A stretch of DNA of 54,365 bases, taken from Corynebacterium meitnerae. GTDB taxonomy: Bacteria > Actinomycetota > Actinomycetes > Mycobacteriales > Mycobacteriaceae. This document shows positions 9,743 through 18,933 of the stretch, piece by piece. The stretch is from the NCBI RefSeq assembly GCF_027570075.1, contig NZ_JAKMUS010000016.1:1-54365 (forward strand). The letters are read 5' to 3'. Position 1 is the first letter of the stretch, and the number at the start of each line of letters is the position of its first letter. The position numbers and the translations under genes were made by a program. The notes beneath the pieces were generated by a model, which worked only from the letters and a program-made list of their open reading frames with translations, did not search any database and was not told the origin of the DNA.

Positions 9743-10046
9743 CAGATTCTGCCTCCTGTTGCCTGCCTTATTCTCAAAACTCTTATGCGGTAGACACCCA
9801 ATATCATAACCGCCAATTGTCCAGCGATCTTTGGAGCCATGAGCACGCATCAGTGGGATATCTCCCTTCAAACCATGTCGCTGATCCGGATGGGATTCGC
9901 TAATCCAGACGTATTAATGAAAGTACTGGCACCGCCCTACTTTCAGTGAAGCTCGGATTCAATCTTCCGGTCACACCAAGGTTGCTTGGCAGTTAGGGGC
10001 CTAAGAACTTGTCCGAATGAAAAACAGAGCTCGCGTTTATTAACTA
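9743..10046. other. Intergenic, nothing recognised
   Basis: About 300 bp between two small minus-strand genes. No coding frame, hairpin terminator or repeat stood out. It should hold the promoter of the 108-aa gene, but no box could be assigned. Confidence 0.4.
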
Positions 10047-10247
10047 CTAAACAGCTGAAAAGTATCGGGAGTGTGAGATCCTCAGATGTTCCTCGCTCTC
10101 GCTAGCCACAGCTACGATCTCGAGATCAGGATCGTCATTGCATCGATCTAGTTTTAGTCGCTCCACAGTAGCTTCATGAAGAGAACGAAACCACTGAAGC
10201 GCAACGTCACCCGAGCGACGCTGATACTTGATCAGGTAAGCCGACAC
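10047..10247 (-). CDS. Small conserved-looking protein, 66 aa
   Basis: GTG start at 10245-10247 with GAGGAG 6 nt upstream. The 66 residues are compact: MSAYLIKYQRRSGD at the N-terminus, a charged middle (ATVERLKLDRCNDDPDLEI) and the tail SESEEHLRISHSRYF. From memory, actinobacterial genomes encode many small proteins of this layout (start MS-YLIEY-R, end S-S-E-L--THSRYF), often near accessory DNA; no function is known to me. No signal peptide or membrane segment. Its good ribosome-binding site and ordered composition argue for a real gene. Confidence 0.65.
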   Translation of the reverse strand: MSAYLIKYQRRSGDVALQWFRSLHEATVERLKLDRCNDDPDLEIVAVASESEEHLRISHSRYFSAV

Positions 10248-10374
10248 GGATGACTCCTCTCACTGGGATCTGACCATTTCCCGCAAATTCTCATGAACAC
10301 GGTCAAGTAGGTCAAGTCCCGTGTAGTGGTGTAAAGCTTGCCTTCCTTCGGAGACGCACTTAAACCCAAGGGAC

Positions 10375-10542
10375 ATGCGTACTGCAGAAAAATCTGGGCA
10401 GCATGCTGACCAGCCAGATGTTCGCACACGCTGCTCCTCCGAGGTGAAGGAAATCTCCGAACGGTATCGAGACGCTGAGGCAGTTACACCTGTCCACATC
10501 GCAGAGAAGCATGCTATCGGATTCCCACTCAAGCGCTACTAG
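10375..10542 (+). CDS. Possible 55-aa ORF or gene remnant
   Basis: ATG at 10375, TAG at 10540-10542. The peptide is charged and protein-like (SSEVKEISERYRDAEAV, then HIAEKHAIGFPLKRY). The same frame is open upstream back to a TAG at 10324-10326 and includes a CxxC (WCKAC) but no start codon, so this may be the tail of a decayed gene. No ribosome-binding site at usable spacing. Low confidence. Confidence 0.3.
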   Translation: MRTAEKSGQHADQPDVRTRCSSEVKEISERYRDAEAVTPVHIAEKHAIGFPLKRY

Positions 10543-10599
10543 ACAGTCACGGCCGGGACCGCAATTTACTCTCACCAGCTTTCCACCCCCACACACACC

Positions 10600-10605
10600 T
10601 ATTAT
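10600..10605 (+). promoter_or_regulatory. -10 box TATTAT of a probable leaderless transcript
   Basis: TATTAT lies 6 nt before the ATG at 10612, and no Shine-Dalgarno sequence is present. This fits leaderless transcription of the 220-aa gene. Confidence 0.5.
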
Positions 10606-10611
10606 CTGAAT

Positions 10612-11274
10612 ATGATTAACGAATCTTGGCCCTGGAAAAGGGATCTCTGGCTTGCAGCCGAACGAATCGAAAATGCGAAGTTCAATCTTGCTGATCAACT
10701 AGACAATGCCACCCTGGAGCTCGATGACTACGACTTCCTTTATTCGGACCCAGAAGCTGAAATTCTGTACCAGGTGGAACGCGATGTACTGCTGAGCGCA
10801 TATGCAATGCGCCGACTAATCGGCATACCAACCAAGATGACGAGAGAGGTGGCCCGAGCATCCATCGACGTTGTTGACTTTCCATTGAGAGAAGCCGCAA
10901 AGTCCCCAGACTTTTGGGATGCACTAGGTGACATCGACATTTACGATCTCCAATCACCAAAGAAGCGAACAGTGACTGTTCAAACGATTTGCAATTACTT
11001 CGTGCATAGTCTGTTCTTGCGCTTCGCTTGGACAATTCCAACCCTTTCGTTCGAGGAGTACTGGGCCCTCGATGGAGATGACGTGCGCACGCAAGAGGAT
11101 CCCCGTGTACTTGCAGGCTGGCTAGTAGCGTCCGATCGATCAAGTAAGAATGCTTTGACCTATGTCCCCTTGGACGATTATGTAAGCATACTGAAACGCT
11201 TCGCTCATGACGAAGTGACCACAATTAGAACTTGGACAGATCCCGACGGTATTCGTCATTACGAAACGAGTTGA
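10612..11274 (+). CDS. Hypothetical protein, 220 aa
   Basis: The only sizeable plus-strand gene inside the minus-strand island. The protein is soluble, Trp/Asp-rich, with no signal peptide. Visible segments are AYAMRRLIGIPTKMT (about 65-79), a VVDFPLRE loop, RTVTVQTICNYFVHSLFL (about 122-140, possibly a helix pair) and a C-terminal ATIRTW.DPDG-like end. No family was recognised; cargo proteins of this general look occur in genomic islands. It has its own leaderless promoter and converges on the methyltransferase gene, whose stop lies 69 bp away. It could be an accessory or unrelated cargo gene. Confidence 0.65.
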   Translation: MINESWPWKRDLWLAAERIENAKFNLADQLDNATLELDDYDFLYSDPEAEILYQVERDVLLSAYAMRRLIGIPTKMTREVARASIDVVDFPLREAAKSPDFWDALGDIDIYDLQSPKKRTVTVQTICNYFVHSLFLRFAWTIPTLSFEEYWALDGDDVRTQEDPRVLAGWLVASDRSSKNALTYVPLDDYVSILKRFAHDEVTTIRTWTDPDGIRHYETS

Positions 11275-11342
11275 GAGAGTTTCCTATTTTGCGAAGCAGG
11301 AACTCTATTACCTGACCCGCAACTAGGAATATATCCCTGCCC

Positions 11343-14300
11343 TTAAACCTTGGATCCCCCAGCCATCCCCTCGAACCGCGCATACGCCTCCCGCATATCC
11401 GCCTCCCGATCCAGCTGCCTAAACGGGTACTCGTACACGTACTCCACACCGGACTGCGGATGCGTCCACGTCCGATCGGCCTCCGACAACTGCGCCCCGT
11501 CCTTCAGCTTCGCGTCCGCCTTCACAATCTCCTTCGGCACCTTCCGACCATTCGCGTCAAAGCGATCCTCCTGGTCATAACGACGCATGACCGGGAACTG
11601 CGTCCGGTAAATCATGCACAGCTCATCCGCCGTAACCCCCAACGACAGCGCCACAATTGCATCGATTTCTACTTGCGCCGCGCGTCGCTCCTCGTCTTTG
11701 CGCAGCGGCGTATCGACGCTCCACGCCTCACCCATCAACTCCTCCCACAACGGCGCATACGCCTCAGTGAGGCAATTGAGACGGAGGAATTGGGTAACGA
11801 GACGCACCTCGGCTCTCTCGCTAATCGGAGGCATTGGGAGGACATCTACGACTTCCGGCAGCACGTGCTTCCTTCCGCTGGACCTAACCACAAAATCCAT
11901 CAGCACAGCGCTCATAAACGCGCCCACCGTCACGGTCTTTCGTGGGTCATTAATTTGAGCGGCTGTGGTAAGCGTGAAGATCACCGCCGCTTGAGTGGGA
12001 ACAATTGCAGGGTAGACAGTTCGATATCCGGTACCTGCCGCCATCGTGCGCCACGCGATTCGATATGGCTCCTTTGCGGATATACCGCCCCAGGTTCCAT
12101 AGTCAGCATCGTAGGTGGGCTTGGCTGTGCGGTCTGGCTGGTAGGCGGTTGCGGGGATGAAGTCGGCGGGCATCGCCTCGAGGTCGACCTCGGACCAGTC
12201 CTGGTTGTGCTTCAGGGTGGGGTTGGGTTGTTTGATCATCGGTGTCGATACGCCGAGGTGCGGTCCCTGGAGAATGACATCGTTCCACGAATCGGAGTGC
12301 GCCCATCCAGTATCGAAATACCCTTTCTTTTTGTCGATGGACTCATCCCAGCCGCGAGAGAATTGCAGATCAAGTTCACGGATTCGGGGAGCGTTTGCTA
12401 GCTTCTCCAGAACAGAAGCGGCTTCGGTATTCACGGTGTAGACCATGCGTGATTCGAGCACAGGAACCGAGTCGTCTTCGAGAATCGAATGCCAGACCTC
12501 CAAGGTGTGGAGACCCACGGTCTGGATCCTGTCGCGGTGAGCACGAAGATCCCAGTTACCGTTGTCATCTTTTAGCCCCGGAAGAGAACCAGATCCATTG
12601 TGCGAAAGAGAATCAAGAACTGTTGCGGGATGATACAGCGACGTAGCGTGGTTGAACAACGGTTCGACTTGTTCTGCCCCATAGACATGAATGCCGTATC
12701 CAACGAGGTGGTGCACATCAAAAATCGATAGTTCGTTAATGAACTGCCAGTGTCTCCGCAACCGCAGATACGCACCGCGACGCAAGGGAGCCGCTTTCTT
12801 CTCGGTGAAGTGTGACTCGGGGTGGATGAGCGATGTGGTGCCCTGAGCAGAAGCATTCTTCCAAGTCAGTTCCATGAACCCGCGGTACAAATCCGGTTGC
12901 TGGCCGATCAGGTGCGGATAGCGGGTGACATCGGTAAGAACTGCAGCCGTGGAAACTGACTCGGCGAGACCGCGGTAAACGACTTCTCGCACCGCCGGAT
13001 CGTCATTCCATTGTTCGCGGCGTTCGTTCTTCTGTGCCTGCGTCGGCTTGTGGGCAAGGGAGAACCATGGATCGGACTCGGAGTACAACGCATCGAGATC
13101 GGTGCGGGGTCGCACCCACGGCGGGTTACCCACCTGGAGGTCGAAGCCACCGCGGGCGAAGACGGCGGCGAAGTCGAGGTCCCAGTGGAAGAAGCCTTGG
13201 TCGGAGGCGACGTTTTTCACGGTGTGGAGCCATGGGTGGTTGGCCAGGAGGGTGTCGATCTTGCGGGCGCCGGAGAGTTCGATCTCGGTGCGCTCGAGTT
13301 GGACGAGTTCGTCCCAGTTGTCGGCGCGGCCAAGGAGGGTTTGGGCGGAGTCGCGGGCGGTGGCTTCGGTGCCGAGGAGGTCGGTGAGGGCGGAGAGCCA
13401 TTCGTCGAGATCTGGGAGTTCATCCGTTGCGGTGAGTGGCCAGAACGTCAGGGCGTTCCAGGCATCCATGGCCAGACGCAGGCGGAGGTAAGCGCCATCT
13501 TCGTTGTGAAGGAGTTCGCGTTCGATCTGCTCGCGACGGATGTTCTTTGCGGTGTGCTCGGTGCCCCTGCCCCAGAGGTCGATGTCGCGACGGATCTGGT
13601 CCTCAGCGATGCGCATCTTGGACAGCGTGATGGCCCAGAGGGACTCCACGCGGGCGGTAAGGTTGGTGAGTTTCTTCGTCTGTTCCTTCGTGGGCACCTT
13701 GCCGGTGACGGAGCGGCGCCACGCTTTCATAGCGGCGATCTCATCCTTGGCCAAGGTCTTCAGATCCTTGGCATCTGCGGCGGCACCCCACGTCGAAGAC
13801 GGTAGGAGGAACTGGTGGATGCGGCCGGCGGCGTTGATGTCGCGGGTCTCGCCGGCGTCGATAGCTTTGGCGAGGTTCTCCACTGACTCCCGGCGCGGCA
13901 CGGCGGTGAGCCACTCACGTTTCTTCAGCTGGGCCGTGGAGTAGGTGGAGCGCAGTGCACCGATGAGTGAGTTACCGCGACGGAGGTGTAGGCCGAACCA
14001 TGGCGCCTTGAGTTGGCTGGTCATGGTGTCGAGCCAGAGGGAGATCTCGGCGAGTTCGACTGCCGTGGGATTCAGGTCCACGCCGTAGACCTGGTGCAGA
14101 GCAATGTGAGCCTTGACCTTTTGCAGTTCGAGGGTGCGGGTCTCAGGATCGACTTGCTCGTCGAGTTCGTCTTCGCGGAGTTTGAGGTACAGCTCGGCCA
14201 GCTGGCGGACGGCTTCGACGGCGAAGGCGCCGGAGCCCATGGCGGGCTCGCAAATAGTCAGGCTGAGGACGTCCTCGGAGGTTGTTATTCGACCTTCTTC

Positions 14301-15920
14301 CTGGAGGACCTCAATAGCCTGGCCAACGGTGAACTCGGTGAGAACCTGTGGGGTGTAGAAGGAGGCGGAACGTTCGCGGTCACGGCTGGACTGGCGGAAG
14401 GCGAAAGAGCCAGCCGGGTGTTGACGGCGGACCTTGGCGGTGCCGCCCTCTTCCTGCTGCTGTGTCTCCATGACAAAGCTGTCCTGTGGGACGGAGTCAG
14501 CGCGGTGGACCGGCAGGACCCAGGAACCCTTCGAAGCATCGCCCTTCGGCGCAACCTCGTAGAGATCCTCTTGGGCGATGAAGCCGTGGTAGGACATCAG
14601 CCCCTCGTAGACCTGGCCGAGTTCCGTCACGCCGAGGGTGGCGTAAGAAATGAAGCCACGGTCCTTACCGGCAGACACCTTGGATAGAAGAAGGTTCTGC
14701 AGGACGCGGGTGAGGGCGTCGTTGGAAAGCTTCACCTCATCGATGAGTGCCGTTGCCTCGCTCTTGAACAAGTCTGCTTCCAGGTTGCGGAAGGTGATGC
14801 CCTCGTTCTGCGCGTCTGTGTCCGCATCGGGTGCTTCCAGCGGGTCATGGCCATGGTTGACCTGAGCGAACAGAACCTGCAGCGAGTCATAAAGGTGCGT
14901 GCCGTGGCGGGCTTTGTCCGTGACCGGCGGATCCAAAATCTGGTCGCGCAGACGATCCAAGCCGTAGCCGTCGACGTACTCGGGCGTGCCCGTGGGCAGG
15001 ATGGCCAGTTCCGGGGATGCCTCGGCGAAGAGCAGGAAGAGGATGCGGTAGAGGTAGCGCAGGGACTGGCGGGCAAGATCATTGCCATCGATGGCGTCGA
15101 GTGGCAGCTGCTGTTCGCCACGGCGAGCCAGCACGTCGTTGCCGATGATCTCAATGGACTCGCGGACGGCATCGCGGAGGTCACCAGAGACTTTGACCGC
15201 GTGCTGCTGGGATTCATCGCGGGTCTGTGTCCACCACGTCGTGCCGTCGGCAGCACGTTCAAGGTTTTCGCGGGCAAGGATGACGGCGACGCGTTCGAGC
15301 TCGCCGGCCTTCTTTGTGTCATTGCGTTCAACCGCGAGCTGCAAATTGATGGCAAGGTAGCGGCCGAGTGGCCAGGACTCACGTTCGGTGACCAGCACCC
15401 ATGTACCGGCGATGACCACAATGAACTCTGGTGGCTCCTGTGCCAGGAACAAGTCACCAATGAGCTTGGATACCTTGGTGGGTTGTGGATCCTTGCCTGC
15501 TGGTGTGACTCCTCCGGTGACGGACAGCGAGACGAGGTTGTCCTCATTGACGTCCTCATCGGGTTGTGCGTTGAGCACGATCAGTGTTCCCGCGTTGCCG
15601 TGCCAGCCTTCGTAAGAAAGCTGCTCGCCGGCGCGGTTGTAGTTCTTGGTGGAGGAAGCGCCGAAACCGAAAGCCTTACGGATCAACCCATCGGTGGTCT
15701 CCGCATCCGCGTCGGTGGCGAAAGCCTTCTGCAGATCACCGCGGTACTGCTGGAAGCGCTTTACCGGGGAGAGCGTGCCGGTCTCATTCTCCAGGTCAGC
15801 CCATTCCTTGGTCCGCGTCTTCACACGCTTGGTGAAGGACTCGCCTTTGGTTTCATCGGTGGTGAAGTAGTGGTCACTGATCCACTCGTCAACGTTCAGG
15901 ATGGAATCGTATGCAGCCAT
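11343..15920 (-). CDS. Large class I N6-adenine DNA methyltransferase (DrmMI-like)
   Basis: A 1525-aa protein with SAM-binding motif I PAMGSGAF (residues 559-566) and catalytic motif IV NPPW (932-935), the N6-adenine signature. The long spacing between motifs I and IV is filled by a helical, charged insert. The roughly 550-residue N-terminus and 590-residue C-terminus probably hold target-recognition and partner-binding parts. No nuclease motif is obvious. Size and neighbours match the methyltransferase of class 1 DISARM; PglX of BREX is the main alternative, but no BREX partner genes are present. GGAGG lies 8 nt before the ATG, and the SNF2 gene stops 3 bp upstream, so the two form one operon. 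It likely marks host DNA so that the system spares it. Confidence 0.85.
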   Translation of the reverse strand: MAAYDSILNVDEWISDHYFTTDETKGESFTKRVKTRTKEWADLENETGTLSPVKRFQQYRGDLQKAFATDADAETTDGLIRKAFGFGASSTKNYNRAGEQLSYEGWHGNAGTLIVLNAQPDEDVNEDNLVSLSVTGGVTPAGKDPQPTKVSKLIGDLFLAQEPPEFIVVIAGTWVLVTERESWPLGRYLAINLQLAVERNDTKKAGELERVAVILARENLERAADGTTWWTQTRDESQQHAVKVSGDLRDAVRESIEIIGNDVLARRGEQQLPLDAIDGNDLARQSLRYLYRILFLLFAEASPELAILPTGTPEYVDGYGLDRLRDQILDPPVTDKARHGTHLYDSLQVLFAQVNHGHDPLEAPDADTDAQNEGITFRNLEADLFKSEATALIDEVKLSNDALTRVLQNLLLSKVSAGKDRGFISYATLGVTELGQVYEGLMSYHGFIAQEDLYEVAPKGDASKGSWVLPVHRADSVPQDSFVMETQQQEEGGTAKVRRQHPAGSFAFRQSSRDRERSASFYTPQVLTEFTVGQAIEVLQEEGRITTSEDVLSLTICEPAMGSGAFAVEAVRQLAELYLKLREDELDEQVDPETRTLELQKVKAHIALHQVYGVDLNPTAVELAEISLWLDTMTSQLKAPWFGLHLRRGNSLIGALRSTYSTAQLKKREWLTAVPRRESVENLAKAIDAGETRDINAAGRIHQFLLPSSTWGAAADAKDLKTLAKDEIAAMKAWRRSVTGKVPTKEQTKKLTNLTARVESLWAITLSKMRIAEDQIRRDIDLWGRGTEHTAKNIRREQIERELLHNEDGAYLRLRLAMDAWNALTFWPLTATDELPDLDEWLSALTDLLGTEATARDSAQTLLGRADNWDELVQLERTEIELSGARKIDTLLANHPWLHTVKNVASDQGFFHWDLDFAAVFARGGFDLQVGNPPWVRPRTDLDALYSESDPWFSLAHKPTQAQKNERREQWNDDPAVREVVYRGLAESVSTAAVLTDVTRYPHLIGQQPDLYRGFMELTWKNASAQGTTSLIHPESHFTEKKAAPLRRGAYLRLRRHWQFINELSIFDVHHLVGYGIHVYGAEQVEPLFNHATSLYHPATVLDSLSHNGSGSLPGLKDDNGNWDLRAHRDRIQTVGLHTLEVWHSILEDDSVPVLESRMVYTVNTEAASVLEKLANAPRIRELDLQFSRGWDESIDKKKGYFDTGWAHSDSWNDVILQGPHLGVSTPMIKQPNPTLKHNQDWSEVDLEAMPADFIPATAYQPDRTAKPTYDADYGTWGGISAKEPYRIAWRTMAAGTGYRTVYPAIVPTQAAVIFTLTTAAQINDPRKTVTVGAFMSAVLMDFVVRSSGRKHVLPEVVDVLPMPPISERAEVRLVTQFLRLNCLTEAYAPLWEELMGEAWSVDTPLRKDEERRAAQVEIDAIVALSLGVTADELCMIYRTQFPVMRRYDQEDRFDANGRKVPKEIVKADAKLKDGAQLSEADRTWTHPQSGVEYVYEYPFRQLDREADMREAYARFEGMAGGSKV

Positions 15921-15923
15921 GAT

Positions 15924-18800
15924 TTACGCCTCCTGCGGCAGGATAAGTACGAGCGGACGGATCAGTTCGCGGTCCGGTTCCAACGAAGCAATGAGTGCCT
16001 TCTCCTCATCGATGAGTGAGGCAGAGCGCCCAACGCGCGCGGTGGTGGTCACGTCTTTCTTCGCGGCATTCCAGTCGTTGGCGCGCTGAATCCAATAACC
16101 AATGCGGTCATGCGCATGATCACGTGCTGCCGCCATCATCGGCTGCAGCTGACCAGTTGCTACCTGCACCGACTTTGCAATGAGATCGTGTGCATTCTCG
16201 GGTAGTTCCAGCGTTCCGGGGTTGATAGCGTCTTCGGTCAAACCGATGCTGCGCAACCATGTGATTGGGTCCGGCACGTCTTGCGGAATCATGCCATCCA
16301 TCACCGCAACGAATGCGCGGGAGACGACCTGGCCGCGCTTGTTGGTCAACGTGGCCATGAGCAACACCGTCGGTGCAGGAACATCACCATTGATGGCGGT
16401 GATCTGACCGGCTGACAGGGATGCAAGGGCGCGGTCCGTGGCCCAATCCGTCACGGGATGCAGTGGGCCAAGGTAGTGGGCCTTGGGCCAGGTGGAACCA
16501 TCTTGGCCGGTGCGGGCGCGGCGCATGACCTCATTGCCGATGTCCGTGTTGGTAGCCAGTTGGAAACGTTCACGCACCTTTCGATCCGCCAGGTAATCCT
16601 GCGGAAGGATGTCCAAACGGCGGCGTAAGTCCTCCGGCGGAGTTAGCTCCGCAACCTGGTTCTGGTGGCGGACGTAGCCAACACCATTCGCAGCGAGCTC
16701 CTTCTCCGGTGCACCGTGGAAGGCTTCGCTCAAAGCATCTTCCAGGTACTCGATCTCGGAGGAGTAGAGGCTTCCGCGGCTTTGCGGCATCGACGCTGAA
16801 TACGTAGTGCCATTTTCCTCGCTGATGTCGTTGCCATCCTCATCGAGCTCGAAACCGAAACCGGCCAAGAACTGATCAATGAGGTCCGACTCGGAGAGTG
16901 GTTCTTCTTCGGAGAGTTGTTCGGGGGTTTTCACGACATCGTCGAAAAGCACCTGGTTCTGAATGACCCTACGGATTTCATCTTCTTCGCCCGCGACGCT
17001 GTGCTTGCCGATGAGCGAACCCACGTCGCCGAGGACTTCGTGTGCTTCGTGCTCGCGCTCAATGAGCTTCTTCAGCACGTGGAGCTCACCAACATAACCG
17101 CCCTGCTTGGTGTCCAGCAGAAGCGCAGCAATCTGTGGCTGTTCGGTCTGGCCGTAACGGTCAACGCGGCCGTTGCGCTGCTGAATGCGGATGAGCGACC
17201 ACGGGATGTCGTAGTGGATGAGGTGGTGGCACAGCGTGTGCAGGTTTACGCCCTCGGAGGCGACATCACCGGTGACGAGCACGCGGAGCTTCGAATCCTC
17301 CCGCTTGAATTCATCGACCAGGCGCATCTGCTCCTCATCGGAGAGGCTACCGTGCATGACAGCGATGCTGTCCTGCGGCATCTTGAGATCTTTGGTGAGG
17401 TTTTCTTGCAGCCAGTTCAACGTGGCCACGCGCTCGGAGAAGACCACCGCGCGGGTGGCCTTGCCCTTGCCCACGCCGATCTCTTTCAAGTAGTTGATCA
17501 GCGCGGCGTACTTGTTGGAATTCTGACGAGTAACTGCCTGGTTCAGTTTCTGGAGGCGCTCAAGCGCTTCGCGCTGTTTCGTATCGCTCGTGGGCACACG
17601 CTTCAGACGATTGTTGATGGTCTCCGCCAAAGCTGCCGGCGAGGAGAGGAATGCCTTCACGAGCGTCCACGGGAAGAGACGATCTTGCGCAGGAATCTGA
17701 CCGCTTTCTGGATGAACCCACGTGCTCTCAAGCTCACCAGCGACAGCGTTCTCTTCAGCCGAAGCCTCAACCGGAATGTTCAACGGATCCTTGCGAACCG
17801 CCCACTTCTCCCCCACCACGTTGGCAACTTCCTCGCTGTGACGGTGGCGGCGGATGAGCAAACGGTTCACTGCGTTCTTGTCGATGGTGCCATCCGGCAT
17901 GACCGAAGTTGGGTCAAGGAGACGCAGGATTTCCTTGAAGGACTCAGGGTCACCGTTGTGTGGTGTTGCCGATGCGAGAAGCAGCGCCTCCGTTGTCGGC
18001 GCCAGCGTGCGGGCAAGCTCATTGTTCTGCGTACCCACATTGGTCGCGTTGTGGATCTCATCCATGACCACCGCGTCCCAGCGCACCTTTTCCAACTGCG
18101 CGCGGTACTTCGGGCTCTTGAGCGTGTCCATCGAAACAATCACTCGGGAGAAGTACGTGAACGGGTTCCGGCTTGCCGGAAGAATCCGGCGTACGCGTTG
18201 GATTCCTGCCGAGTCGAGGCGCACAAGCGGAATAGCAAAACGCGACCACATCTCCTGCTGGAACTGCTCCATGATGTGCTTCGGCGTGACCACAAGGATG
18301 CGATCACCACGCCCACGGCGGATGAGCTCCGCCAGGATCATGCCGATCTCCAGCGTCTTGCCCAGACCCACCGCATCAGCAATGAGCACGCGGGGACGAA
18401 GGTTGTCATCCGACAGCGCCTTCTTCACCGCAGTCAACTGATAATCCAGCGGATCCATGAGCATCTCCTCCGCGACGGAGAGCTCCTCTTGGTACAGCGG
18501 GACCGGCGTTTGCCGCAGCGTTGTCTCCAGCCACAACCGCGTCGTGCGGTACCCCGGCGAATCATCCGCAACAACCTCGACCTTGGCTGGGTCAAAGACC
18601 TCCACGTCATCGATGGCCGTGTAGAAACTCGCCGTCGTATCGCGGACATAATCCGACAGCCCACGCACCTTCAGCAGATACCCATCCACTGATTGCGTGA
18701 CATTGGTGATGAGCCACAACTCATCCCTCACACGGACCATCAGGCCGGGAGCATAGGTCTCTTTGGTCTTGGCTGGCTGCGGTGCCGCGGGAACAGTCAT
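15924..18800 (-). CDS. SNF2-family helicase (DrmD-like)
   Basis: A 958-aa SF2/SNF2 ATPase. Motifs: DAVGLGKT (about residue 147), VVMDEIHN (about 247), SATPHNGD, VTGDVASEGVNLH and QQRNGRVDRYGQ (about 543). Such enzymes translocate on duplex DNA. Class 1 DISARM carries an SNF2-like DrmD directly beside its methyltransferase, as here. The frame extends to 18839, but the ATG at 18798-18800 is preferred because a TAATCT -10 box ends exactly 7 nt before it. The C-terminal 350 residues are charged and include a DEDGNDISEE acidic patch. Family call firm; assignment to DISARM inferred from context. Confidence 0.87.
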   Translation of the reverse strand: MTVPAAPQPAKTKETYAPGLMVRVRDELWLITNVTQSVDGYLLKVRGLSDYVRDTTASFYTAIDDVEVFDPAKVEVVADDSPGYRTTRLWLETTLRQTPVPLYQEELSVAEEMLMDPLDYQLTAVKKALSDDNLRPRVLIADAVGLGKTLEIGMILAELIRRGRGDRILVVTPKHIMEQFQQEMWSRFAIPLVRLDSAGIQRVRRILPASRNPFTYFSRVIVSMDTLKSPKYRAQLEKVRWDAVVMDEIHNATNVGTQNNELARTLAPTTEALLLASATPHNGDPESFKEILRLLDPTSVMPDGTIDKNAVNRLLIRRHRHSEEVANVVGEKWAVRKDPLNIPVEASAEENAVAGELESTWVHPESGQIPAQDRLFPWTLVKAFLSSPAALAETINNRLKRVPTSDTKQREALERLQKLNQAVTRQNSNKYAALINYLKEIGVGKGKATRAVVFSERVATLNWLQENLTKDLKMPQDSIAVMHGSLSDEEQMRLVDEFKREDSKLRVLVTGDVASEGVNLHTLCHHLIHYDIPWSLIRIQQRNGRVDRYGQTEQPQIAALLLDTKQGGYVGELHVLKKLIEREHEAHEVLGDVGSLIGKHSVAGEEDEIRRVIQNQVLFDDVVKTPEQLSEEEPLSESDLIDQFLAGFGFELDEDGNDISEENGTTYSASMPQSRGSLYSSEIEYLEDALSEAFHGAPEKELAANGVGYVRHQNQVAELTPPEDLRRRLDILPQDYLADRKVRERFQLATNTDIGNEVMRRARTGQDGSTWPKAHYLGPLHPVTDWATDRALASLSAGQITAINGDVPAPTVLLMATLTNKRGQVVSRAFVAVMDGMIPQDVPDPITWLRSIGLTEDAINPGTLELPENAHDLIAKSVQVATGQLQPMMAAARDHAHDRIGYWIQRANDWNAAKKDVTTTARVGRSASLIDEEKALIASLEPDRELIRPLVLILPQEA

Positions 18801-18807
18801 GATGTAG

Positions 18808-18813
18808 AGATTA
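18808..18813 (-). promoter_or_regulatory. -10 box TAATCT of a leaderless transcript for the SNF2-methyltransferase operon
   Basis: TAATCT ends 7 nt before the ATG at 18800, and no ribosome-binding site is present. This box decides the start codon over the upstream in-frame alternative. Confidence 0.55.
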
Positions 18814-18933
18814 GTGGGCGAACAACCGCCGCGGGCCACAACCTGAATGTCGCGTTATTCTTGCTCGCTGCTCGCGTTTGGATCGGTGTTTGTGCGAGCA
18901 AAAGCTGGCTGCAGTGGCAACCGGCGTTGGCTC

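Larger units (their letters stand above)
10248..10611. other. Intergenic with one short candidate ORF
   Basis: About 360 bp between divergent small genes. It contains a 55-codon plus-strand frame (10375-10542) and the leaderless promoter at 10600. On the minus strand a TTGACC about 17 nt from GAGAAT could be a weak promoter for the 66-aa gene. Nothing else was seen. Confidence 0.4.

Noticed and set aside
13011..13805. Long plus-strand frame of 264 codons, rich in Gly/Val/Glu
   Set aside because: It lies opposite the methyltransferase gene, with composition typical of the antisense of a GC-rich gene, and no family signal.
11343..15920. BREX PglX methyltransferase
   Set aside because: No BREX partners (PglZ, BrxC, BrxL) in the window; SNF2 and DEAD/DUF1998 partners fit DISARM better.
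16917..18692. 591-codon plus-strand frame
   Set aside because: Antisense of the SNF2 helicase gene, whose motifs are intact.
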